DNA of 64,000 nt. Origin: Streptomyces sp. NBC_01197 (GTDB lineage: Bacteria; Actinomycetota; Actinomycetes; Streptomycetales; Streptomycetaceae). The notes beneath the pieces are model-generated. The model saw only the letters and a program-made list of their open reading frames with translations. It searched no databases and was not told where the DNA came from. The translations under genes were made by a program, and so were the position numbers. This document shows, piece after piece, positions 18,309 to 27,856 of this stretch. The stretch is taken from positions 5,943,001 through 6,007,000 of the forward strand of contig NZ_CP108569.1 in assembly GCF_036010505.1 (NCBI RefSeq), in the 5' to 3' direction. Numbering within the stretch: the first letter of the stretch is position 1; every line of letters starts with the position of its first letter.

Positions 18309-20879
18309 CTACCCCCTGTTCTGGCGTGCCTTCGTATACCGGGTCGGGGCCGCGTCCGACGGGTCCTCCGGCCATGGGTGCCGGGGGTAGCGCCCGCGCA
18401 GTTCCGCCCGTACCGACCGGTACCCCTCCCGCCAGAACGACGCCAGATCGGCCGTCACCGCGGCGGGGCGCCCGGCCGGGGAGAGCAGATGCACCAGGAC
18501 CGGCACACCCGCCACGGCCGGCGTCTCGGCGAGGCCGAACATCTCCTGGAGCTTCACCGCGAGCACCGGTTGCGCCCCGCCGTAGTCCAGCCGGATCCGG
18601 GACCCGCTCGGCACCTCGTACCGCTCGGGCGCCAGCTCGTCCAGCCGCGCCGCCTCACCGGTCGCCCAGGGCAGCAGCCTGCCGAGCGCCTGCCCGGCCT
18701 CGGTCCGCTCCAGGTCGCTCCGCCGCCGCGCCCTGGACAGCTCGGGCTCCAGCCACTCGTCGGCCCGCGTCAGCAGGGACTCGTCCGATACGTCGGGCCA
18801 GCCGCCGCCCACCTCACGGTGCAGAAAGGCGAGCCGCTGCCGCAACTCCCGTGCGTGCGGGGTCCAGCGCAGCAGCCCGAGCCCCTCGCGCCGCAGCCCG
18901 TCAAGGAGTGCCTCCCGTACGAGTGCGGGCGGCGGGCTCTTCAGCGGCCGTACCGCCAGCTCGACCGCGCCCAGCCGCTCCACGCGCCTGGCCAGCACGT
19001 CACCGTCCCCCCAGCGGACCTCGTCGGCGGTGCCGAGCAGATGGCCCGCCGCCAGCCGTGCGGTGTCCTCGTCGACGACGGCGGCCAGCCGTACCCGCGC
19101 CGACGCGGCGGTGGCCGGACGGTCGGCCACCGCGACCGCGAGCCACGGCGCGCTGCGCAGCCGCGACCCGGCCGCCGTCTCAGCCCCGGTCCCCGACACC
19201 ATCAGGAACGCGCCTTCGCCCCTGGCCCGAGCCACCCGCTCGGGGAAGGCAAGGGCGGCCACCAGACCCGCCACCGCGTCGTCGCTGTCATGACCGCTGT
19301 CGCCGTCATGCCCGCCGCCACCGGCCCCGGCCCGCGCGCCCCGTCCCGTCCGTGCGCCGTCCACCCCCGAAGCCAGCCTGCGGACCTCCTGGCGCCAGCG
19401 GCCCGCATAACCGTCGCCGCCCGCGCGAGCGGTACGCCAGGCAGCGGTGAGATCGTCCCCGTACTCCCGGGGCGGCTCCTCGCTGAGCAGCGCCACCACC
19501 TCCGCCGCCCGGCGTGCGCCGACCTCGCGTGCGCCGTCGAGGAGCGCCCGCGCGAGCCGGGGGTGCAGCCCGAGCCGTGCCATCCGTACGCCCCGGCCGG
19601 TGGCCCGGCCGTCCGGGTCCACCGCGCCGATCGCGGCGAGCACTTCGCGCGCCGCGCCCATCGCGCCGATGGGCGGCGGGTCGAGCAGGGCGAGGCCCCC
19701 GGCCGACGGATCGCCCCAGCACGCCGCCTGGAGGGCGAAAGCGGCCAGATCGGCGACCTTGATCTCGGGGGAGGGAAAGCGGGTGAGCCGGGTGTCCTCG
19801 GCCTCCGTCCAGCAGCGGTAGACAGTGCCTGGCGCCTCCCGGCCCGCGCGTCCCGCACGCTGCCGCGACGCGGCCTGCGAGACCCGTACGGTCGTGAGCG
19901 CGCTCAGTCCGCGCGCGTGGTCGGTGCGCGGCTCGCGCGCCAGCCCGGCGTCCACCACCACCCGTACCCCCGGCACGGTCAGCGACGACTCGGCCACCGA
20001 AGTCGCGAGCACCACCCGGCGGCCGGCCGATCCCGCGAGCACGGCGTCCTGCACGGCGGCGGGCGCCCGCCCGTGCACCTGGAGCACCTCCACGTCCAGG
20101 CCCGCCAACTGCCCGGCCAACTGCCCGGCCACCCTGGTGATTTCACCGACCCCCGGCAGGAAGCAGAGCACATCGCCGGTCCGCTCGGCCAGCGCTCTCC
20201 GTACGACCGAGGCGACATGCGTGAGCAGGGCGGGATCCACCCGCATTCCGTGCGGCGGCCGCACCGGCCGGGCGGGCGGCGCCCACACCGTCTCCACCGG
20301 GTGCGAGACGCCGTGCGCCTCCACCACCGGGGCGTCCCCGAGCAGCCGCGCCCACCCCTGGGCGTCGGTCGTCGCGGACGCCGCCAGCAGACGCAGCTCA
20401 GGGCGGAGCGCGGCCCGCACATCGAGGAGGAAGGCGGCGACGGTGTCCGCGTCGAGGTGGCGTTCATGGCATTCGTCGAGCATGACCACATCCACCCCGG
20501 CCAGCTCCTGGTCGCGCTGGAGCCGCTGGAGCAGCACACCGGTGGTGACGACCTCCACCACCGTGTCCGGCCCCACGGTCCGCTCGCCGCGCACCGTGAA
20601 CCCGACCCGGCCGCCGGCCTCTTCGCCGAGCAGCCACGCCATCCGCCGCGCGGCGGCCCGGGCGGCGATCCGGCGCGGCTCGGCGACGATCACCTTCCGC
20701 GCCGGGCGGCTCCCGGCCACGCCCCCGACGAGACCCGCCAGCACCAGCGGCACCAGCGTGGTCTTGCCGGTGCCGGGCGGCGCGCAGAGTACGGCGGCGC
20801 CGTGCGCGTCGAGAGCCCGCTCAAGGGCGGGCACGGCGGTACGGACGGGAAGCACGTCGAGCGCGCCGGTACGGATCAC
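18309..20879 (-). CDS. hrpB: ATP-dependent helicase HrpB
   Basis: DEAH-type RNA/DNA helicase of the HrpB group, 856 residues. Walker A APPGTGKTT (33-41), DECH box MLDECHERHLDAD (135 onward), ASATTD motif III, then the helicase C domain with VVLATSVAESSLTVPGVRVVVD and QAASRQRAGRAGREAPG. The ratchet/HA2 region and the HrpB-specific C-terminal domain follow (WLVAVAVADRP..., GSRIRLDYGGAQPVLAVKLQEMFG). GTG at 20879, four bases after the methyltransferase stop, so the two are probably cotranscribed. Cellular role is poorly known. Confidence 0.94.
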   Translation of the reverse strand: MIRTGALDVLPVRTAVPALERALDAHGAAVLCAPPGTGKTTLVPLVLAGLVGGVAGSRPARKVIVAEPRRIAARAAARRMAWLLGEEAGGRVGFTVRGERTVGPDTVVEVVTTGVLLQRLQRDQELAGVDVVMLDECHERHLDADTVAAFLLDVRAALRPELRLLAASATTDAQGWARLLGDAPVVEAHGVSHPVETVWAPPARPVRPPHGMRVDPALLTHVASVVRRALAERTGDVLCFLPGVGEITRVAGQLAGQLAGLDVEVLQVHGRAPAAVQDAVLAGSAGRRVVLATSVAESSLTVPGVRVVVDAGLAREPRTDHARGLSALTTVRVSQAASRQRAGRAGREAPGTVYRCWTEAEDTRLTRFPSPEIKVADLAAFALQAACWGDPSAGGLALLDPPPIGAMGAAREVLAAIGAVDPDGRATGRGVRMARLGLHPRLARALLDGAREVGARRAAEVVALLSEEPPREYGDDLTAAWRTARAGGDGYAGRWRQEVRRLASGVDGARTGRGARAGAGGGGHDGDSGHDSDDAVAGLVAALAFPERVARARGEGAFLMVSGTGAETAAGSRLRSAPWLAVAVADRPATAASARVRLAAVVDEDTARLAAGHLLGTADEVRWGDGDVLARRVERLGAVELAVRPLKSPPPALVREALLDGLRREGLGLLRWTPHARELRQRLAFLHREVGGGWPDVSDESLLTRADEWLEPELSRARRRSDLERTEAGQALGRLLPWATGEAARLDELAPERYEVPSGSRIRLDYGGAQPVLAVKLQEMFGLAETPAVAGVPVLVHLLSPAGRPAAVTADLASFWREGYRSVRAELRGRYPRHPWPEDPSDAAPTRYTKARQNRG

Positions 20880-20883
20880 CCGG

Positions 20884-21723
20884 TCAGTCTCGTACGTCGT
20901 CCCGTACGCAGACGAAAATCGCCGAGCCGGGAATCAGCTTCCCGCGCAGCGGGGACCAGCCGCCCCACTCCGACGTATTCCACTCCGGCCACTGCGGCTC
21001 GACCAGGTCGACCAGCCGGAACCCGCCCGCCAGCACGTCCCGCACCCGGTCCCCGAGGGTTCGGTGGTGCTCGACGTACACCGCGTTCCCCCGCTCGTCC
21101 TGCTCGACGTACGGGGTGCGGTCGAAGTAGGAGGACGTGGCCGTGAGGCCCTCGGGCCCCGGTTCGTCGGGGAAGGCCCAGCGGATCGGGTGGGTGACGG
21201 AGAAGATCCAGCGCCCGCCGGGCCGAAGCACCCGGTGCACCTCGCGGAACAGCTTCACCGGGTCCGCGACGAAGGGCACGGCGCCGTACGCGGAACAGGC
21301 CAGATCGAAGGAACCGTCGCGGAACGGCAGGACCGTCGCGTCGGCCGCCACCAGCGGGACCGAGGCCACGCCCGGCCGGTTCTCGCCGATCCGCAGCGCG
21401 TGCTGGAGCTGGCGGTGGGAGACGTCGAGGGCCACCGGGTGGGCGCCCTGGGCGGCCAGCCAGCGCGAGCACTGGGCGGCCCCGGCGCCGATCTCCAGGA
21501 CGTCCAGCCCCTTCAGCCCCTCGGCCGGGCCCAGCAGCTCGGCCTCCACCTCGTCGAGGCCCTCGGGTCCCCAGACGAAGCGGTCGTCGCCCAGGAAGGA
21601 GCCGTGCTCGGTCTGGTACTCGTCGGCGTTCCGGTCCCACCAGCCCCGGTTGGCCCGGCTGCTCTCGGTGTCCCCGGCGTCACGGCGTGTCGCCTCGGGC
21701 TCGTTCTCGTACTCTTCGCTCAT
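20884..21723 (-). CDS. Class I SAM-dependent methyltransferase
   Basis: A 279-residue methyltransferase. The SAM-binding motif I reads LDVLEIGAGAAQCSRWLAAQGAHPVALD (about 75-100). FDLACSAYGAVPFVADPVKLFREVHRVLRPGG follows as motifs III-IV with the typical post-loop. The N-terminus is acidic and Arg-rich and names no substrate. ATG at 21723. It sits directly upstream of hrpB on the same strand with a 4-base gap, so the pair is likely one transcript. Substrate unknown. Confidence 0.85.
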   Translation of the reverse strand: MSEEYENEPEATRRDAGDTESSRANRGWWDRNADEYQTEHGSFLGDDRFVWGPEGLDEVEAELLGPAEGLKGLDVLEIGAGAAQCSRWLAAQGAHPVALDVSHRQLQHALRIGENRPGVASVPLVAADATVLPFRDGSFDLACSAYGAVPFVADPVKLFREVHRVLRPGGRWIFSVTHPIRWAFPDEPGPEGLTATSSYFDRTPYVEQDERGNAVYVEHHRTLGDRVRDVLAGGFRLVDLVEPQWPEWNTSEWGGWSPLRGKLIPGSAIFVCVRDDVRD

Positions 21724-21897
21724 CGTGCCAGTCTGTATCGTCGGGTCCGGCGGCAGTCGTCGCGGTCGCGGTCGCGGTGGTCGTCCGGATGCACCGGAGA
21801 AATCGGCGCCGGGACAGCGCCGGGGCCGATGTGGCCTCGTACAACTGAAGTTGTGCCGGGATTGGTGCGATCCGCCCTGGGTGTGCGTCTTCGCGCA

Positions 21898-21926
21898 TTG
21901 ACCGTGTCCGGCCGTCCCCGTATGCT
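21898..21926 (+). promoter_or_regulatory. Sigma-70 (HrdB)-type promoter of rpsA
   Basis: TTGACC (21898-21903), a 17-base spacer, then TATGCT (21921-21926): the best housekeeping promoter in the window. It predicts a 5' leader of about 210 nt before rpsA, with no credible gene in it. Confidence 0.8.
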
Positions 21927-22145
21927 ACAAGTTGCGCTGCGAGCCTGCGCTCCTCAGACCTAGCAGGCTGCGCTTGCATCTGTTGTATGTCCCCTCGGTT
22001 ATCGAGGCGCCACCGATGTGTTCGGCAACGAGCACGGAATACCGGATCGGCGCTTCCTGGGCTGTCCGGCGTCTGCAGAGGCGATACGGGCTCCCGGCGT
22101 AGCAGTACCTACGACTTCAATGTCCGTACCGGAGCCCTTTCCCAC

Positions 22146-23660
22146 ATGACGAGCAGCACCGAGACCACCGCCACCACGCCGCAGGTTGCGGTCAACGACA
22201 TCGGCGACGCGGACGCGTTCCTCGCGGCGATCGACGAGACGATCAAGTACTTCAACGATGGGGACATCGTTGACGGCGTCATCGTCAAGGTTGACCGGGA
22301 CGAGGTTCTCCTCGACATCGGTTACAAGACCGAAGGCGTCATCCCGAGCCGCGAGCTCTCGATCAAGCACGACGTCGACCCGAACGAGGTCGTCAAGGTC
22401 GGCGACGAGATCGAGGCCCTGGTTCTCCAGAAGGAGGACAAGGAAGGCCGCCTGATCCTCTCGAAGAAGCGCGCTCAGTACGAGCGTGCCTGGGGCACCA
22501 TCGAGAAGATCAAGGAAGAAGACGGGATCGTCACCGGCACCGTCATCGAGGTCGTCAAGGGTGGTCTCATCCTCGACATCGGCCTCCGTGGCTTCCTGCC
22601 GGCCTCCCTGGTCGAGATGCGTCGTGTCCGCGACCTCCAGCCCTACGTGGGCAAGGAGCTCGAGGCCAAGATCATCGAGCTGGACAAGAACCGCAACAAC
22701 GTGGTCCTGTCCCGCCGTGCCTGGCTCGAGCAGACCCAGTCCGAGGTGCGTCAGACGTTCCTCACGACCCTGCAGAAGGGCCAGGTCCGCTCCGGCGTCG
22801 TCTCCTCGATCGTCAACTTCGGTGCCTTCGTGGACCTGGGTGGCGTCGACGGTCTCGTGCACGTCTCCGAGCTCTCCTGGAAGCACATCGACCACCCCTC
22901 CGAGGTTGTCGAGGTCGGCCAGGAAGTCACCGTCGAGGTTCTCGACGTGGACATGGACCGCGAGCGTGTCTCCCTGTCGCTCAAGGCGACGCAGGAAGAC
23001 CCGTGGCAGCAGTTCGCCCGTACGCACCAGATCGGTCAGGTCGTCCCGGGCAAGGTCACGAAGCTCGTTCCGTTCGGTGCGTTCGTGCGCGTCGACGAGG
23101 GCATCGAGGGCCTGGTCCACATCTCCGAGCTGGCCGAGCGCCACGTGGAGATCCCGGAGCAGGTCGTCCAGGTCAACGACGAGATCTTCGTCAAGGTCAT
23201 CGACATCGACCTTGAGCGCCGCCGCATCAGCCTCTCGCTGAAGCAGGCCAACGAGTCCTTCGGCTCGGACCCGGCCTCGGTCGAGTTCGACCCGACGCTG
23301 TACGGCATGGCCGCGTCGTACGACGACCAGGGGAACTACATCTACCCCGAGGGCTTCGACCCCGAGACCAACGACTGGCTCGAGGGCTTCGACACCCAGC
23401 GCGAGGCCTGGGAAGGCCAGTACGCCGAGGCGCAGGCGCGCTTCGAGCAGCACCAGGCCCAGGTCATCAAGTCCCGCGAGGCCGACGAGGCCGCTGCTGC
23501 CGAGGGTGCTGCCGCTCCGGCCGCGGCCAGCGGTGGCAACGCCGGTGCGGGTGCATCGGGCGGTTCGTACTCCTCGGAGTCGGACGACAACTCCGGCGCC
23601 CTGGCGTCGGACGAGGCCCTGGCCGCCCTGCGCGAGAAGCTGGCCGGTGGCCAGAGCTGA
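22146..23660 (+). CDS. rpsA: Ribosomal protein S1
   Basis: S1 binds mRNA on the 30S subunit and helps initiation on structured leaders. From ATG 22146 it is 504 residues, the actinobacterial length, with four S1/OB repeats. Their cores read DGVIVKVDRDEVLLDIGYKTEGVIP, TGTVIEVVKGGLILDIGLRGFLP, SGVVSSIVNFGAFVDLGGVDGLVH and PGKVTKLVPFGAFVRVDEGIEGLVH. An acidic Ala/Gly-rich tail ends it. The frame is open to an ATG at 21987, but that extension is unlike S1 and the ATG choice matches the family. Codon use is highly biased, as expected for an abundant protein. Confidence 0.97.
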   Translation: MTSSTETTATTPQVAVNDIGDADAFLAAIDETIKYFNDGDIVDGVIVKVDRDEVLLDIGYKTEGVIPSRELSIKHDVDPNEVVKVGDEIEALVLQKEDKEGRLILSKKRAQYERAWGTIEKIKEEDGIVTGTVIEVVKGGLILDIGLRGFLPASLVEMRRVRDLQPYVGKELEAKIIELDKNRNNVVLSRRAWLEQTQSEVRQTFLTTLQKGQVRSGVVSSIVNFGAFVDLGGVDGLVHVSELSWKHIDHPSEVVEVGQEVTVEVLDVDMDRERVSLSLKATQEDPWQQFARTHQIGQVVPGKVTKLVPFGAFVRVDEGIEGLVHISELAERHVEIPEQVVQVNDEIFVKVIDIDLERRRISLSLKQANESFGSDPASVEFDPTLYGMAASYDDQGNYIYPEGFDPETNDWLEGFDTQREAWEGQYAEAQARFEQHQAQVIKSREADEAAAAEGAAAPAAASGGNAGAGASGGSYSSESDDNSGALASDEALAALREKLAGGQS

Positions 23661-23693
23661 CGCTCAGGTCCCAGCTGGTGAATAGCTGAAGTC

Positions 23694-23723
23694 GAGGCCC
23701 GCTCCCTCCGGGGGGCGGGCCTC
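23694..23723 (+). terminator. Terminator of rpsA
   Basis: GAGGCCCGC / GCGGGCCTC arms, with further C:G pairing inside the loop, begin 34 bases after the rpsA stop. Confidence 0.75.
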
Positions 23724-23865
23724 ACTCATGTCCCGGGCACGGTTGCCCGGTCGGCTCCGTGCGGACGCCCGTCACTCCGGTGGCTGCCTGTGAAGGCGTG
23801 GCTGCGGGGAATGCGCGGACCGTACGGGGCGTTCTCCCCGGTGAACACGAGGAGGAGCGGTAATC

Positions 23866-24804
23866 GTGCTGGATCCGCAAGATTTGTACGCATGGGAGCC
23901 GAAGGGCCTGGCAGTCGTCGATGTGGCGCTCGCGCAGGAGTCGGCCGGACTGGTCATGCTCTACCACTTCGACGGATACATCGACGCGGGTGAGGCCGGC
24001 GACCAGATCGTCGAGGGTCTGCTGGACACGCTTCCCCACCAACTGGTCGCCAGTTTCGACCACGACCGGCTCGTGGACTACCGCGCACGCCGCCCCCTGC
24101 TGACCTTCAAGCGCGACCAGTGGACGGACTACGAGACCCCGACGCTCGATGTGCGCCTGGTCCAGGACGCGACGGGCGCGCCCTTCCTGCTGCTCTCGGG
24201 CCCCGAGCCCGACGTCGAGTGGGAGCGGTTCGCGGCCGCGGTCGAGCAGATCGTCGACCGGCTCGGCGTTCGTATCTCGGTGAACTTCCACGGCATCCCG
24301 ATGGGTGTCCCGCATACCCGCCCGGTCGGGATCACCCCGCACGGCAACCGCACGGACCTGATGCCCGGACACAAGTCGCCGTTCGACGAGGCGCAGGTGC
24401 CCGGCAGCGCGGAGTCGCTGGTGGAGTTCCGGCTCGCGCAGTCGGGGCACGACGTGCTCGGCGTCGCCGCCCATGTGCCGCACTACGTCGCGCGGTCCTC
24501 GTACCCGGATGCGGCGCTGACCGCCCTTGAGGCCGTCACCGCGGCGACCGGTCTCGTACTGCCGAGCGTCGCGCACGCCCTGCGCACCGAGGCGCAGCGC
24601 ACCCAGGACGAGATCGAGCGCCAGATCGGTGAGGGCGACGAGGAACTGACCGCTCTGGTCCAGGGACTTGAGCACCAGTACGACGCGCTGGCTGGATCGG
24701 AGACCCGGGGCAATCTGGTCGCCGAGTCGGTCGAGCTGCCGTCGGCGGACGAGATCGGCCGCGAATTCGAACGCTTTCTCGCGGAGCGGGAGGGCGACGT
24801 CTGA
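23866..24804 (+). CDS. PAC2-family protein
   Basis: Belongs to the PAC2 group, named for proteasome assembly chaperone 2; bacterial members have no settled role. The 312-residue protein shows [55 protein letters not shown] and [15 protein letters not shown]. The helical C-terminus is acidic ([29 protein letters not shown]). GTG 23866 has GAGGAG about eight bases upstream. It lies between rpsA and coaE, all on the plus strand, with its own gap on each side. Confidence 0.9.
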   Translation: MLDPQDLYAWEPKGLAVVDVALAQESAGLVMLYHFDGYIDAGEAGDQIVEGLLDTLPHQLVASFDHDRLVDYRARRPLLTFKRDQWTDYETPTLDVRLVQDATGAPFLLLSGPEPDVEWERFAAAVEQIVDRLGVRISVNFHGIPMGVPHTRPVGITPHGNRTDLMPGHKSPFDEAQVPGSAESLVEFRLAQSGHDVLGVAAHVPHYVARSSYPDAALTALEAVTAATGLVLPSVAHALRTEAQRTQDEIERQIGEGDEELTALVQGLEHQYDALAGSETRGNLVAESVELPSADEIGREFERFLAEREGDV

Positions 24805-24862
24805 GGCGGTGTTCCGAGGCCCCGGCGGAAGGCCACGGCGTACAGGGCCTAGGCTCCTGGCC

Positions 24863-25462
24863 ATGCTGAAAGTGGGATTGACCGGTGGAATCGGCGCGGG
24901 CAAGAGCGAAGTGGCCCGGCTGCTTGTCAGTTACGGGGCGGTACTGATCGACGCCGACCGGATCGCCCGTGAGGTGGTCGAACCGGGAACTCCCGGTCTG
25001 GCAGCCGTGGTCGAGGCGTTCGGTGAGTCCGTTCTCGCCGGGGACGGCAGCCTGGACCGTCCCCTGCTCGGCTCGATCGTCTTCGCCGATCCGGACCGCC
25101 TGGCAACGCTGAACTCGATCGTCCACCCGCTCGTCGGAGCCCGTTCGGCCGAGCTGGAGGGCTTGGCGCAGGCGGATTCGGTCGTCATCCACGACGTACC
25201 GCTGCTGGCCGAGAACGGTCTCGCTCCGCTCTACGACCTGGTGGTCGTGGTGGACGCGGCGCCGGAGACGCAGCTGGACCGGCTGGTACGGCTGCGCGGA
25301 ATGCAGGAGTCCGAGGCCCGCGCCCGGATGGCCGCCCAGGCCACCAGGGAGCAGCGCCGCGCGATCGCCGACATCCTGATCGACAACGACGGCCCGCTGG
25401 CCGCCCTGGAGCCGCAGGTGCGCTCGGTGTGGGCGCAGCTGACGGAGCGGGCCGGGGGCTGA
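24863..25462 (+). CDS. coaE: Dephospho-CoA kinase
   Basis: Final step of coenzyme A synthesis: phosphorylates the 3'-hydroxyl of dephospho-CoA with ATP. The 199-residue protein has the P-loop [17 protein letters not shown] at the N-terminus, [16 protein letters not shown], and the lid and CoA-binding segments [10 protein letters not shown] and [29 protein letters not shown] and ...[23 protein letters not shown] complete the pattern. Start ATG 24863 gives the usual N-terminus. Length is typical for the single-domain form. Confidence 0.96.
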   Translation: MLKVGLTGGIGAGKSEVARLLVSYGAVLIDADRIAREVVEPGTPGLAAVVEAFGESVLAGDGSLDRPLLGSIVFADPDRLATLNSIVHPLVGARSAELEGLAQADSVVIHDVPLLAENGLAPLYDLVVVVDAAPETQLDRLVRLRGMQESEARARMAAQATREQRRAIADILIDNDGPLAALEPQVRSVWAQLTERAGG

Positions 25463-25554
25463 CCGCCGCGGTCCCACGAGACCGGCGGCGGCAGCGTTCA
25501 GGGCGGCCACCTTTGATAAAGCAGCCAGCCACGAGGGAGAAAGGCCAGCAACCG

Positions 25555-25923
25555 ATGTCACACAGCAACCCCGAGACCCACGTCATCGACTACCGCGCGG
25601 CCGAACAGTTGCTGGACGCCCGTGATCCGCGCGGTGCGGTGAAGCTGCTGGACGAGGTCATCGCGGCTCATCCGGAGAACACCGCGGCGCGCCTGCTGCG
25701 CGCCAGGGCCTTCTTCGCCGCCGCGCAACTCCGCCCGGCCGAGCTGGAGTTCCAGCTGGTCCTGGAGCGGGAGCCGGACAACGCCTTCGCGCACTTCGCC
25801 CTGGCCCGCACCTTCGAGCGGGCCGGCCGCCCCGAACAGGCCAGGCGTCACTTCAGGCTGGCCGCCGCGCTCGACCCGCAGCCCGAGTATCTGCGGGCCG
25901 CGCGGTTCGACTCCGAGGACTGA
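25555..25923 (+). CDS. Tetratricopeptide repeat protein
   Basis: A 122-residue soluble protein made almost entirely of TPR helices. Two or three repeats can be read: LLDARDPRGAVKLLDEVIAAHPEN, ARAFFAAAQLRPAELEFQLVLEREPDN and ALARTFERAGRPEQARRHFRLAAALDPQ. Such proteins act as protein-protein scaffolds; the partner is unknown. ATG at 25555 with a distant AAGG. It follows coaE by 92 bases and could share its transcript. Confidence 0.85.
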   Translation: MSHSNPETHVIDYRAAEQLLDARDPRGAVKLLDEVIAAHPENTAARLLRARAFFAAAQLRPAELEFQLVLEREPDNAFAHFALARTFERAGRPEQARRHFRLAAALDPQPEYLRAARFDSED

Positions 25924-25981
25924 ACCGGGAGTTCCGGAAAGCGGCGGGAACGACGGCCGGGGCACGTTCGTTCTGTACGGC

Positions 25982-26683
25982 ATGAGCGTCAGGATGCGCG
26001 AGGGGTACGAAGGCACGGGGCCGGGAGCGAGAACGCCCGACGGGTGCTCCGTCGAGTTGTACAAGCGGCTGCCGGTCGGAGACGAACCGGATGTCGTCGC
26101 GGCAGCGGTCCCGGCCGGAGCGAGCGTGCTCGAACTGGGCAGCGGTGCGGGCCGGGTCACCCGTCCGCTGGCCGAACGGGGCTTCACGGTCACCGCGGTG
26201 GACGAGTCACCCGGAATGCTGGAACAGATCGAGGGCGTCGACGGCGTCCGCACGGTCTGCAGCCCGATCGAGAAGCTGGACACCGGCGAGACCTACGACG
26301 TGGTGATGCTGGCGTCCTTCCTGGTTCACGCGGGGGACCCGCGGGTACGTCAGGGGCTGCTGCGGACCTGCCGTCGCCATGTGAAGGACGACGGCTGTGT
26401 GCTGGTGCAGCGCGAGGGCCTGGACTGGCACGCGGACGTACCGAGGGAGCGGCGCAACAGCGCGGGCGGGATCGTGCGCATCACGTCCGCGACCCCGGTC
26501 GGGGACGGCGTGGACGCGATGGTCTGCGAGTACGTCTACCCCGACGCGACCTGGACGCAGACCTTCCTGTCGCGTCCGCTGAGCCGCGCGGAGTTCGAGC
26601 GGCACCTGCGGGAGGCCGGGCTCGTTGTGAACAGATACCTGACGGACGACGGCACCTGGGTCCGGGCACTGCCCGCCCGGTGA
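25982..26683 (+). CDS. Class I SAM-dependent methyltransferase (small-molecule type)
   Basis: 233 residues with SAM motif I VLELGSGAGRVTRPLAERGFTVTAVDESPGML (about 48-80). The acidic motif IEKLDTGETYDVVMLASFLVHAGDP and a post-motif helix LLRTCRRHVKDDGCVLVQR follow. The C-terminal half (WHADVPRER..., EYVYPDATWTQTFLSRPLSRAEFERHLREAGL) resembles small-molecule O- or N-methyltransferases, but no substrate is indicated. ATG 25982, 58 bases after the TPR gene. Confidence 0.83.
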   Translation: MSVRMREGYEGTGPGARTPDGCSVELYKRLPVGDEPDVVAAAVPAGASVLELGSGAGRVTRPLAERGFTVTAVDESPGMLEQIEGVDGVRTVCSPIEKLDTGETYDVVMLASFLVHAGDPRVRQGLLRTCRRHVKDDGCVLVQREGLDWHADVPRERRNSAGGIVRITSATPVGDGVDAMVCEYVYPDATWTQTFLSRPLSRAEFERHLREAGLVVNRYLTDDGTWVRALPAR

Positions 26684-26744
26684 GCGCCCGGTGCCCGGGG
26701 GCGGGCGGCCGCCGGTGAACGCGCTGACCCGCGGGGCGCCGCTG

Positions 26745-27080
26745 TCAGTGGACCAGGGTGTAGCTGCGCCAGGCCACGAGCGGTGGTGTCACCATGTTCG
26801 TCATAGTGGTCGCGTTGTACATCGACGGCTTTCCGGTGCAGCCGGCGCCCGGGTAGAGCCACATGTCGATCAGCGTGTTGTTGGCGACGGACGCGGCGCC
26901 CCCGCGCGGCAGCGGGTGGCAGCCGGTCACGGACGGGTTCGAGACGGTGACGACCTTCGAATCCGGTGTGGTGTACGAGATCGTGCCGACCGCCGAGCGG
27001 CTGAGACCGGAACACCCGGCTACGGCGAACGGCAGGAGCACTGCGCAGGCGATGAAGCCGAGGCGCCGGTGATCGGACAT
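26745..27080 (-). CDS. Small secreted lipoprotein
   Basis: 111 residues. The N-terminus MSDHRRLGFIACAVLLPFAVAGC is a lipoprotein signal with Cys23 the lipidation site. The rest (TPDSKVVTVSNPSVTGCHPL..., NNTLIDMWLYPGAGCTGKPSMYNAT) is a small beta-rich domain with two further cysteines (GCHP and GCTG) that could form a disulfide outside the cell. I do not recognise the family by name and infer no function. It is a lone gene between the methyltransferase and RidA. Confidence 0.75.
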   Translation of the reverse strand: MSDHRRLGFIACAVLLPFAVAGCSGLSRSAVGTISYTTPDSKVVTVSNPSVTGCHPLPRGGAASVANNTLIDMWLYPGAGCTGKPSMYNATTMTNMVTPPLVAWRSYTLVH

Positions 27081-27238
27081 GCGCGGTCCCGTCTGTACGG
27101 AGAGTCACTGGTGGGAGCCAGCCTGCCCGCTTCCGGACCCCGCGGCATCCGGTGCTGGGCCGCGCGGGGGACAGCGCCCGGTCCACGAAGGCGGCCGGGG
27201 GGCGCTGCCCGGTCGTCGTCGGCGGTCTGGGACGGCGC

Positions 27239-27637
27239 TCAGTTCACGACGGCGGTCGCGGTGATCTCGACCAGCTGGCCCCGGTACCCGAGGCAGGCGA
27301 CCCCCAGCAGGGTCGAGGTATGCGGGCCAGTGCTGAGGCCCGAGGCCCGTACGGCTTGCCAGACGCTGGAAAGGGCTTCCGGGGTGTCGCCCACGACATA
27401 CACGGTGCTGGCGACGACCTGCGAGAGATCGCTCCCGAGCGCCCGCAGCGCCTCGTCCAGATTGGCGATGACCTGTCCGGTCTGCCGCACCGGGTCCCCG
27501 GGACCGACCAGCTCTCCCGCCGCGTCGAGCGGTACCGAACCGGCCATGAAGGCGAGCCGCTGCCCGGCTTCGACCACGGCCGCATGAGCGTAGCCGGGTG
27601 GTGGGAAGAGCGTCGGGACCGTGGTGTGCCGGGCCAT
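27239..27637 (-). CDS. RidA/YjgF-family protein
   Basis: 132 residues with the Rid pattern: GQRLAFMAGSVPLDAAGELVG, QTGQVIANLDEALRALGSDLSQVVASTVYVVGD, and a C-terminal STLLGVACLGYRGQLVEITATAVV. RidA proteins hydrolyse reactive enamine/imine intermediates as trimers in the cytosol. The conserved Arg in the C-terminal strand of true RidA (usually PARxxV) is not obvious; STLLGVACLG stands in that place. It may be a divergent Rid subfamily. ATG at 27637. Confidence 0.82.
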   Translation of the reverse strand: MARHTTVPTLFPPPGYAHAAVVEAGQRLAFMAGSVPLDAAGELVGPGDPVRQTGQVIANLDEALRALGSDLSQVVASTVYVVGDTPEALSSVWQAVRASGLSTGPHTSTLLGVACLGYRGQLVEITATAVVN

Positions 27638-27856
27638 TCGGGCCGCCTTTCACGCGGGATGAGGAGCCGGGGTCCATACGGGAGGACGGCGGCACGGTAC
27701 CAGGGGGGAGGCGCCCGGCACCCCTCCTTTTCCGGCACCCCTCCTCCGTCCGGTCCTCTGTCCGGCCGGCTCTCGCCGGGCGGGCCGCGCGCCGGTGAAC
27801 GCATGCTTCCGATCGAGCCGTTGGGACCCGAATTGAAGAGTGGAGATCTGAACCAG

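Noticed and set aside
21841..21854. Palindrome ACAACTGAAGTTGT upstream of rpsA
   Set aside because: Six-base arms near a promoter could be an operator, but no regulator or second copy supports it.
21987..22145. A 53-residue extension of ribosomal protein S1
   Set aside because: It has no S1 similarity and lies in the leader; ATG 22146 matches the family.
26737..26760. CTGTCAGTG resembling the damage motif
   Set aside because: No TAnnnT eight bases on, and it lies at the 3' end of a minus-strand gene.
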